From NCBI GenBank assembly GCA_007695035.1, contig REEO01000083.1, forward strand, positions 1 to 37,436: a stretch of 37,436 bases of DNA, written 5' to 3'. Below are positions 26,801-33,200 of this stretch, in pieces. The position numbers and the translations under genes were made by a program. Numbering within the stretch: position 1 is the first letter of the stretch; each line of letters begins with the position of its first letter. The notes beneath the pieces are model-generated. The model was not told the DNA's origin, made no database searches, and saw nothing but the letters and a program-made list of their open reading frames with translations. This stretch comes from Saprospirales bacterium. Its GTDB lineage: Bacteria; Bacteroidota; Bacteroidia; Chitinophagales; Saprospiraceae.

Positions 26801-27588
26801 AAATCAGCATCTTCCTCAATTTCTATTATCACCTCATCCTCGTCTGTAATAACAAAGTAATAATCGTAAAGAGTGGGATCGGGTTCATTCCCGTCAAAAT
26901 CCACAGGGATATTCAGAAAGAGATCTGGAGATCCCTCGCAGAAAGTAAATTCCATCAGGTCTATTTCACCGGCATTTGCCTGACAGGAACTGGTTATACA
27001 GAATTCCTCACATTGAGTCCCATCATTGTCGTAGAAATCGATTTCCCAGTCAACCAGAGTGCCACCGAACGTAGGACTGCCAGAAATTGCCAGTTCCCAT
27101 GTTCCATTGACAGCAACTCCGATAAAACTGCTGTTGAAACATCCATTGGCACCCTGTGATGGAAAGTAGGAACCGGAATAAATTTGATTAGGGCCGTATC
27201 CCGCTCCACTGTCAAAAGTTGATGGAAAACCAGGATCCGGTTCGGCTACCTCCGCACAGTTTATGAAACAAACTTCTAATGTCACTGTATCTGGATTGGA
27301 ACTGCCACTTTGCTCTATCAATCGGCTGAAAGCAAAAACACTTCCCTGTTTTCGTAAAATTACATCAATTTCTTCCAGGGAAGCATGTGTCAAATGAACC
27401 CTAACCGACCGAATCCCCTGACCATTTGAACCAATTGTTGGGTTGGTGGCTCCTGAAACCTGAATTTGGGATATCACTCCTCCGCCTATACCACTTGAAA
27501 GCGCCTCAGGGCAATCTGTGCACTCACAGTTAGCCGAGACTACATTGGCATAAATTAGTGTAAAACATACAACCAGCACCCACCTCAT
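20860..27588 (-). CDS. Giant T9SS type B surface protein with N-terminal P-domain and duplicated modules
   Basis: The protein has 2,242 residues. The signal peptide is about 1-19 (WVLVVCFTLIYANVVSA). Residues of about 30-195 form a proprotein-convertase-like P domain (SVRVHLTHASLEEIDVIL, then GTWELAISGSPTFGGTLVDW). PKD- and Ig-like modules follow. The middle holds four related units of about 267 residues beginning with C.C/C.SEAG.MSQDLL-type text and running through GMIPGE.YYIS.VVG and C.....GQPV.FYEDPE; two are close copies, two divergent. The end is a clear gliding-motility-associated type B sorting domain (VYLPNVFRPNSAISLNEAFG, FQVFDRWGNTVHQI, GVYVYQLIYTD, KAGDVLLIR). The composition is strongly acidic. 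The product is probably a cell-surface adhesin or scaffold; no catalytic domain is visible. Confidence 0.93.
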   Translation of the reverse strand: MRWVLVVCFTLIYANVVSANCECTDCPEALSSGIGGGVISQIQVSGATNPTIGSNGQGIRSVRVHLTHASLEEIDVILRKQGSVFAFSRLIEQSGSSNPDTVTLEVCFINCAEVAEPDPGFPSTFDSGAGYGPNQIYSGSYFPSQGANGCFNSSFIGVAVNGTWELAISGSPTFGGTLVDWEIDFYDNDGTQCEEFCITSSCQANAGEIDLMEFTFCEGSPDLFLNIPVDFDGNEPDPTLYDYYFVITDEDEVIIEIEEDADLTSFAPGTYNVCGLSVLDSDFSLIPSPDGIFSIEDLNDDIDDGLYCADLTDDCWQIIIEPDDSDPQITGPDTVCVNEPVVFTLEGLPVDDWTSGTVSGPFVNLDFDLPEISVEWAPGPDIRSVCYSFSNQCTSGTVCIDVFIEQPPDIVISGPLDVCEGDTYTYELDPPAPPGATWDINLSGGTLVSQSDDDFEVTWFENGGVNNAVVTLVGGPCGNSPPSDILINLISTDPPAISVPLELCVDGTGTASADFDPLINDYIWSGTGITILSGQGTNDPVSFSADELGMVEICLEVETSCGVSDPVCEFIDVVESPAPSIDTVLPQCDFEFSLSANIASGSSGTWTQSGGPGGVNIQTPNEPLTEVSVIESGLYTFEFAEDNGLCEGTAETVVEILASPNVEEGDLNCAGGEYQIELIISEGSEPYFVDGVEIPGTEFESPTFQSGDTYSFIISDDNGCETIAEGQIDCPCVSDAGGMSQDLLEACISTGETVTASSDGNTVFDINDIGVFVLHDLPGEDIGVVWAVNSTGEFGFQIGMIPGETYYISFVVGTELNGTYDPDDPCLSVAAGQPVVFYEDPEIEILAVDPICELAILEALVSPDVTEVFWSNISGPGTANIISPGEETTDVELDQPGTYVFALDASNPACAVTEQVEVEVLDPILIGNLETNCLSLLEFTASFSIAGGDGNYTVNPPGTLDGDDFTTEVLDPDQSYTFSVEDNSGCTTELTIGPVDCFCDNEAGSMSQDLLNACISLDETVEAVYNGDGVLLPGDISTFILHDNSGPDVGVVFDTNEDGLFGFVPGMIPGEVYYISHVVGEELNGTYDPDDLCLQIAPGQPVIFYEDPEFELIFDDEICGFESLFEVAPGSTADIPIWEAILWPGAEPPFVSDPIALFTPVEVFEPGNYLFVLQIENPACVARDTFEVEFLENPSISVPDIECISADLFEVSFEVSVSGDSIDIDLPGTLEDQTFTSDFLEDGITYEFTVTDAAGCEEVFSIGPVDCSCISNPGTMGSDTLFFCETGGEVVLDFQDEGNTALLDTAFFLIHQGSGANLVDPVYFTDQLTFELPDTLEAGTTYFVSHVVTATDVDGQPDYESSCLRISQGQPLFIYELPQFTIAGNLPTCAGPLELTIENGGGGSLNLLENNTSGAVNFSVDGSAILLEAESFGNVTLKYTEINGLCQLTDTVGIEFLERPGFSILSVECTGEEFVVSFETIGGQGPYVLNGDTLDGSLFTSDAVPSGSQLEFVLIDAQNCVSDTLFITEDCDCESEAGTIENPQIELCEGEDLLTDDLDTTGINVPEDYVLIYLLLEDTDVIPANIVSQTVGPAFEWGSDLETDQTYYIVAVVSTLEGGEVNLDDPCLSLSNVVPVIWNALPEVTLSGFAEICLGDEAEMILEVDGPLPMVVTLENSLGEQLEVAVENSPQQLVVSGETEGEQTWEIISTDADCPAVFDGSFNLSVRAPSDFQIFSPVEICNNSLFGSSLDLNELLDTEAVGSWSLDGEEIEDGLIDFDGFDEGEYILEFSTEGLEDPCPGRTETVAIQVIECICPEVDLPDVLEVCANSASIDLSDFTGESPAGTWTLENPEDNVITPVVLDNILTLDSAVEGSYQLIFRLTDSLPEDCPTEWSMILDVEGLNSAGSVVDLPVLCEGQAESVELDNSLSGADEGGNWFDEDGNTTESIIDLDALNVGSNFFTYRVTGDLCPDAESNVEIVVSEQPVVALLAEDPLCFEDENGEIIAVVENPENDPYKMLINGQPQSNLVATGLSAGVYQIQIEDDSGCLSEVFEVELQEPENYFVSLGDDLDTDPGEILLIEAGTNVPDTLIQSVDWTEDEEVLAMGELSVNYEVVSNTVLAIQLTTDRGCVLQDFINITIREQNVYLPNVFRPNSAISLNEAFGPLGLEGVMRVNSFQVFDRWGNTVHQIADISPDNPNIFWDGKIQDRTAAEGVYVYQLIYTDLAGREEVKAGDVLLIR
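22600..25400 (-). repeat. Four tandem modules of about 800 bp inside the giant P-domain protein
   Basis: A TGTGACAT anchor of the module start lies at 24566 and again at 25367, 801 bp (267 residues) apart. The two encoded copies share MSQDLL, ELNGTYDPDD and FYEDPE blocks. Two further divergent copies lie toward the C-terminus, starting near 23760 and 22990 (GTMGSDTLFFC and EAGTIENPQIELC). Boundaries are approximate. Confidence 0.7.
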
Positions 27589-27606
27589 CTTGATTTCAAT
27601 TATTTT

Positions 27607-27637
27607 TAAACTTATCTACAACTATAAGTATGCAAAA
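27607..27637 (-). promoter_or_regulatory. Possible promoter of the giant P-domain protein gene
   Basis: On the minus strand TAAGTTTA (27614-27607) differs from TAnnTTTG at the last base only. TTTTGC (27637-27632) lies 17 nt upstream, in the -33 position. The box is about 19 bp from the ATG. Confidence 0.4.
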
Positions 27638-27749
27638 TGAGGAAAATGGTTGCCTGGGGGGTAAAATTAATTCCTGAAGTGGAACTGGTCAAAACACAAT
27701 ACAGAGAGCAAACAAATAATATTAAAGTGGTATTGATACAGTGTAATTG

Positions 27750-27757
27750 TATATTTG
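27750..27757 (+). promoter_or_regulatory. Orphan plus-strand -7 box
   Basis: TATATTTG matches TAnnTTTG on the plus strand, but no plus-strand gene follows until 30205. It would drive RNA antisense to the end of the ABC transporter gene. AT-rich context makes chance occurrence likely. Confidence 0.2.
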
Positions 27758-27812
27758 TGAAAGCAATTTAAAATCTTTCTAAAACAATTAGTGAGGGTCA
27801 ATTTCCCCCTTA

Positions 27813-29615
27813 TCACCGCTCCCTCTTATAAAAATAAATCCCGATGGGAGCCAATATGGCTGTGATGGTTGTGGATGCAAGAATGGCCTTCCCGATGGTG
27901 CGCATGTCGTAGATTCCATCGAGAATATCTCTACACGCTTCAACCTGCCAGGAGAGGGGATTCCACGAGACAAATGTCTGCATCCATCCGGGCATGGTTG
28001 CCGGATCTACAAAAATATTGGACATAAAGACCAGTGGCATCAGCAACAACCACCCAAGGGACATGACTGCCGATAGGCTGCGCATCGTTAGTCCCAATAT
28101 CAAAAACAACCAGGATACACTTACCGCGAAGTAAATTGCCAATCCAAAGACCAGTGCAATTGATGGCAGTCCAGCAGACACTCTGAAACCAAGTAGAGCT
28201 GCAAATATCAACACCACCAAACCCGATACAAAATGCCTGATAAAGTCACCTACAAAAATGCCGACAAGTGGAGTGGGTGACCAAATCGGAAGAGATGAAA
28301 ACCTGTCGAACAGACCCTTGGATATATCGGTGTGCATGTTCATCCCGGAATAAATCGAATTGAACACCAATGTCTGCACCAAAATACCGGGCACAAAAAA
28401 TTGCAGGTAATCCTCAGTCGATCCCGCCAATGCCCCTCCAAATATATAGGTGAACATGAAAGTGAACATAATCGGTGTAATCAGTGCATCGGTAAACTGT
28501 TCGGGGATGTGTTTGATCTTTAACATGCTCCTCCATCCGAACATCAATTTCCCTGTTGTGATTCCCGCTCCCCGCCCGGGGTTGACCACTTCTATTATCT
28601 CCCTGGGATCGGAGGAAACTGCATCATCGGATTCGAACTTGCTCCCCGGACTTTTTCCTCCCTGCCCTGGATCCTCCTCAGCGGGTCTTCCGGTCAATGC
28701 GAGAAAGACCTCATCGAGATTGGGGCGGGACAAACTGAAACTGCGGATATGGTCTTCGTTGGAGCGAAATTTATCTAGCCATTCAATGGCCTCCCTGGTA
28801 TTCCCAACCCGAATATTAACCGGACCTCCTGAATCCGTTTCAGAAGGAATTTTGAGGCCGTATTTGGCCAGTTGTACGATCAGTAGTTTGCGAGCACTGT
28901 CCCCGGCTGTATAAAGGTGAAGGATATTTTCGCCCACCGAGCTTTTCAATTCATCACTCGTTCCCTCAGAAATCAGTTCTCCCCGGTCGATGACCGATAT
29001 CTGATCAGCCAATTGGTCAGCTTCCTCCAGGTACTGGGTGGTGAGTACCACCGTGGTGCCCCTGTCAGCCAGCGCTCTGATTACCCGCCAGAGATTGTTT
29101 CGACTGCGAGGGTCCAACCCGGTGGTGGGTTCATCGAGGAAAAGGATACTGGGGATTTTCAATACACTGACTGCAATATCCAGTCGGCGTCGCATTCCAC
29201 CGGAATAATTTTTCACCAATTTATTGGAAGCTTTTTCCAATCCAAAGGACTTCATCAATACCTTGGAGCGCTTCCTGGCATCACCTGCTGAAAAACCCAG
29301 TAACCGCGCTATGAGAAACATGTTTTCACGCCCGGTCAATTCCTCATCTACTGAAGCACTCTGTCCGGTGAGACTTATCAATTCCCGCACCGCTTTGGGC
29401 TCCCTCAGCAAATCCTTCCCCAGAATATTCACTTCTCCCTGGTCGGGTCTGGTCAGGGTAGCCAGGATTTTAACCAGAGTGGTTTTCCCGGCACCATTGG
29501 GTCCCAAAAGTGCGTGCACATCACCCTTAGTGACTTGGAGGTCAAAATTTTTCAAAGCCACTGTACTGCCGAAGGTTTTGAAGAGGCCCTTCGCCTCTAT
29601 TGCATACTTATCCAT
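27813..29615 (-). CDS. DrrA-DrrB type ABC exporter, ATPase and permease fused
   Basis: Starting at the ATG at 29615 the protein has 600 residues; the frame extends to a TTG at 29642. The N-terminal half is a DrrA-type ATPase: Walker A GPNGAGKTT (38-46), Q-loop near 85, signature SGGMRRR (138-144), Walker B ILFLDEP (157-163), then TTQYLEEAD. A DrrA-like C-terminal extension follows to about 320 (LDEVFLALTGRPAEE), then a flexible linker. The C-terminal half is an ABC-2 membrane domain with about six helices (for example LITPIMFTFMFTYIFGGAL, VLIFAALLGF, LGWLLLMPLVFMS), ending YFYKRER. In most organisms the two halves are separate genes. It is probably an inner-membrane exporter of a hydrophobic compound; substrate unknown. 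It lies 46 bp behind the small gene. Confidence 0.92.
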   Translation of the reverse strand: MDKYAIEAKGLFKTFGSTVALKNFDLQVTKGDVHALLGPNGAGKTTLVKILATLTRPDQGEVNILGKDLLREPKAVRELISLTGQSASVDEELTGRENMFLIARLLGFSAGDARKRSKVLMKSFGLEKASNKLVKNYSGGMRRRLDIAVSVLKIPSILFLDEPTTGLDPRSRNNLWRVIRALADRGTTVVLTTQYLEEADQLADQISVIDRGELISEGTSDELKSSVGENILHLYTAGDSARKLLIVQLAKYGLKIPSETDSGGPVNIRVGNTREAIEWLDKFRSNEDHIRSFSLSRPNLDEVFLALTGRPAEEDPGQGGKSPGSKFESDDAVSSDPREIIEVVNPGRGAGITTGKLMFGWRSMLKIKHIPEQFTDALITPIMFTFMFTYIFGGALAGSTEDYLQFFVPGILVQTLVFNSIYSGMNMHTDISKGLFDRFSSLPIWSPTPLVGIFVGDFIRHFVSGLVVLIFAALLGFRVSAGLPSIALVFGLAIYFAVSVSWLFLILGLTMRSLSAVMSLGWLLLMPLVFMSNIFVDPATMPGWMQTFVSWNPLSWQVEACRDILDGIYDMRTIGKAILASTTITAILAPIGIYFYKRER

Positions 29616-29661
29616 TTTCAATTTTTCACAGTCCTGCAGCAAAGCAGTAAAAAAAGAAGTA

Positions 29662-29910
29662 CTATTCGGGCATTTCCCTCACTTTGCAACCCAGGAGACT
29701 TAGGCGCTCAATTATCTCTTCTGATTTGAGGTCAAAAGATTCCACCCGGAGTACATTGGACACGTCCTCAGTATCAACCGACCATCTAATGATGCTGTCT
29801 ATGGCATTCATGGTTGGTGCAATGGCCTCAATTCTCTCAGGGTTGTTGATATCGGTCTCATAAACATGCACCACTATGCGATTTGCTTTTTTCAGTTCAG
29901 TTAATTCCAT
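29662..29910 (-). CDS. Small ferredoxin-fold-like protein (HMA-like, metal site absent)
   Basis: The protein has 82 residues. The pattern beta-alpha-beta-beta-alpha-beta (VVHVYETDI, then RIEAIAPTMNAID, IIRWSVDTED, VLRVESFD, EEIIERLSLLGCK, VREMPE) fits a small conserved Bacteroidota family with an HMA-like fold. No CxxC metal motif is present. It has its own strong promoter and is followed after 46 bp by the ABC exporter, so the two are probably cotranscribed. Function is unknown. Confidence 0.75.
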   Translation of the reverse strand: MELTELKKANRIVVHVYETDINNPERIEAIAPTMNAIDSIIRWSVDTEDVSNVLRVESFDLKSEEIIERLSLLGCKVREMPE

Positions 29911-29935
29911 AGGCTATCACTTTTCAAATACGCTG

Positions 29936-29964
29936 CAAATCTATAATGATAAGCAGCCATCCAA
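29936..29964 (-). promoter_or_regulatory. Bacteroidota promoter for the small protein / ABC exporter unit
   Basis: On the minus strand TAGATTTG (29943-29936) matches the -7 consensus exactly. TTG (29964-29962) lies 18 nt upstream in the -33 position. The box is 25 bp before the ATG at 29910. It is among the best promoters in the window. Confidence 0.75.
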
Positions 29965-30052
29965 CAGCAATTTACCACGAACACCAGCATATTTTCGACA
30001 AGTTGACCGGGACTGTCACAATCAAAACGCTGAAAACAACCCATGATCAAAA

Positions 30053-30117
30053 CCTTTTAAACTTGAATCAAGAAACACCTCGAAGAGCATTTTTCATAGA
30101 ATTCAAGTGTTAAAAGG
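30053..30117. repeat. 16-bp inverted repeat upstream of the 1,518-residue protein gene
   Basis: CCTTTTAAACTTGAAT (30053-30068) pairs with ATTCAAGTGTTAAAAGG (30101-30117) with a single bulged base across a 32-nt loop. The right arm ends 45 bp before the -7 box of the plus-strand gene. It could be an operator with two half-sites; no T-run marks it as a terminator. Confidence 0.55.
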
Positions 30118-30161
30118 GTTATAAATGACACAGGCCTGTGAGAAAAAACGGATCGATATTG

Positions 30162-30169
30162 TATATTTG
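30162..30169 (+). promoter_or_regulatory. Bacteroidota -7 box for the 1,518-residue protein gene
   Basis: TATATTTG matches TAnnTTTG and lies 35 bp before the ATG at 30205. No good TTG is present at -33. Confidence 0.6.
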
Positions 30170-30204
30170 AAGCTAATGAAAGTAGTTAACACAGATTTTA
30201 CCAT

Positions 30205-33200
30205 ATGAATATATTAAAACACCTAATCACACCTCTTCTTCTGCTGATGGCATGGTCTGCACAAGGTCAAACTGCGCTCAATGTGGATTCTGTCGGGCAT
30301 TTGAATTACCCAGCCAATGCAAGTGATGTATGGGGCTATGTCGCACCGGACAGCAGCGAATATGCCATAATGGGTTTATTTAACGGAACAGCTGTCATCG
30401 ACCTCTCAGACCCGTCTGATCCGGAGGAGTTTATATTCGTCGATGGCGTAAACAGTACCTGGAGAGATGTGGCCACCTGGGACGAATACATTTACGTCGT
30501 GGCCGATGTGGGCTCCGATGGATTACTCATTATCGACATGGCAGATGCCCCCGATTCCGCCCAGTACAAATTCTGGCAACCCATGATCAACATCAACGGC
30601 GTTGAGCTCCAACTCAGGCGCTGCCACAACATGTGGATTGATGAGGACGGCTACGCCTACCTTTCGGGATGTAATTTGAACTCGGGAGGTGTTCTGATTG
30701 TCGATATTCACAGCGACCCGTGGGAACCGGAATTTGTAGCTGCCGCGTCAAGCACCTATTCCCACGATAATTTTGTCAGGGACAGTATGCTCTTCAGCGC
30801 TGAAATATACCAGGGTCAGTTTTCCGTGCAGGATGTTACCGATCGCACCAATCCGGTCTTGGTCAACAGCCAAAATACCTCCTCAAATTTCACCCACAAT
30901 TGCTGGTTGTCTGACGATGGAAATTACATTTTTACCACCGATGAAGTTGCCAACGCCTATATAGATGCATACGACATTTCGGACATTTTAGACATTGAGT
31001 TCGTATCCTCCTTTCGGACAAAGACGAATGAAGGAGAGGGCGTTATTCCCCACAATGTTCACTACCAAGAGGGTTTTCTGGTGATATCCTATTACACGGA
31101 CGGAGTCGTAATTGTGGATGCACACCGACCGGAAAACATGGTAAAAGTGGGGCAATTCCCCACATTCTCCGGCTCACCGGGAGGGTTTAACGGCTGTTGG
31201 GGAGCCTATCCTTTTTTGCCATCCGGCCTGCTGCTAGCCTCTGATATTCAATCCGGCCTATTCGTACTCGAGCCGGATTACAAGCGGGCCTCTTATTTGG
31301 AAGGCAAAGTGACTGCGGCCACCACCGGGGCCAACATCCCCAATGTAGAGGTAGAAATACAGCTCAATTTCCCAAATGGGAAAACCACCGGTGCCGATGG
31401 CAATTACAAAACCGGAATCCCCGAAGAGGGATTTTACGAGGTGACTTTCTCTCATCCCGACTACCGGGACACAACCATTGAGGTGGAACTGGAGCGCGAA
31501 GTGATAACCATACTGGATGTCGCGCTGTTTCCCCCGGATTGCAACGGACCCCAAATCCAGGCAGATCAACTGCAGGCTGAAAGACTTTTAGGTGACGAAA
31601 TTCAACTTAATTGGGTGCGGGGAGATGGTGACCTCGTCATTGGAATTGCCAGAAAAGGAGACCCGGTAAACAGATTGCCTGAAATAGGTAACCATTATTC
31701 AGCCGATGCGCAATTCGGCATGGGTGACAACCTCGGTCAGGGGAACTATGTGGTCTATGCCGGCTCCGGCACAAATTTTTCAGTGGCAGGTCTGGACCCA
31801 AATTCAGACTATCACTTCGCCTTTTTGGAATACGACACCACAGATCACTGCTACCTCTACCCACCCCTGGAAAATTCTTTTACTACCCTGGGACTGACTG
31901 CCGACCTTCAACTGGAAAAAACGGTTGACGGAAATGACTTTCAACCGGGAGACACTATCCATTTTGGTCTGTCAATCACCAATTTGGGCCCGGAATCTTC
32001 GGGCAGCATTACTCTGATCGACTATTTGCCACCTGAAATCAACTACCTCAATGCAATCCCATCACCCGATTCCTCTACCGGCAATGGCGTATTTTGGACC
32101 CTGGAGAGTCTGAATTCGGGAGAGTCCGTAAATGTAAATATGGAAACTGTGGTGGACAGTCTGTCAGGAGACGGCACCTTTTACAACTTGGCGACTGTTT
32201 TCGGGGAGGCTTCTGACCCGGACAGCACCAACAATATCGACAGTGTACAAATAACCATTGACTGCGACATCGACTCCTGCTATGACATAACCATTTCAAC
32301 TGAAGTTGATCAGTGCGGAGCAGTGGTGGATTACCCTTTTTCAAATTGCGACATACCCTCCGGCTCAATTTTCCCGCTGGGAACAACTACTGTGAACTGC
32401 GAGGTAGTCAATTCCTGCGGCCAAACGGACAGTTGCAGCTTTGAAGTAACCGTAATCGATTCCGTGCCACCCGTTATCGATGACTGCCCACAATCGATCA
32501 CCATTACAGCTTGCGAAGTGGATGCATTTCAAAACCCTTCATTTTCGGATACCCTGACCCATAGCAGTTACTCACAGTTCAGCGACTCAATAAACCAGGG
32601 ATCGGCTCATGACAACTGCGGGATAAAATCCGTGGCTTTTGTCGATTCTCTGAGCGGGGAATGTCCCTTTGAAATTCAGCGGAACTGGATCGTTACAGAT
32701 TCTTTTGATAACCAATCTCAATGTCACCAACTCATTTTCATTCAACCGGATACAGTGACACTGGTTTGCCCACAAGACACCACCATCACTCAATGCCCAG
32801 ATGAACAGGCAATTTCCGATTTGTTTTGGGATTGGGTGGACGAGGCAAAGATGAATGGCGGATGTCATGACGACCTCGTCAATAATGCCACAGAGCCTCC
32901 GGGAATATGTGGAGGTAATAGCATTGTCACATTCACAGCAATGGACAGTTGCGGACAATCCGAAGAGTGTACCGCCACCTTCGGGATTCAGGAAGCCCCT
33001 GTCCTCAGTGCAATCTGTCCTCCTGACACAGTGCTTTTTGTGGACGAAAACTGCACTCTTGACCTCTCGGCGCATGCCTTGAATGCCCAATTTACAGGCG
33101 ATTGCGAAATTTCAGAGGTGGAGTGGGAAATAAGCGGGGATACAACCCTCAGTGGAAATGACTCCCTGCCAAAAATAATCCTGACAAAGGGAACAAATAT

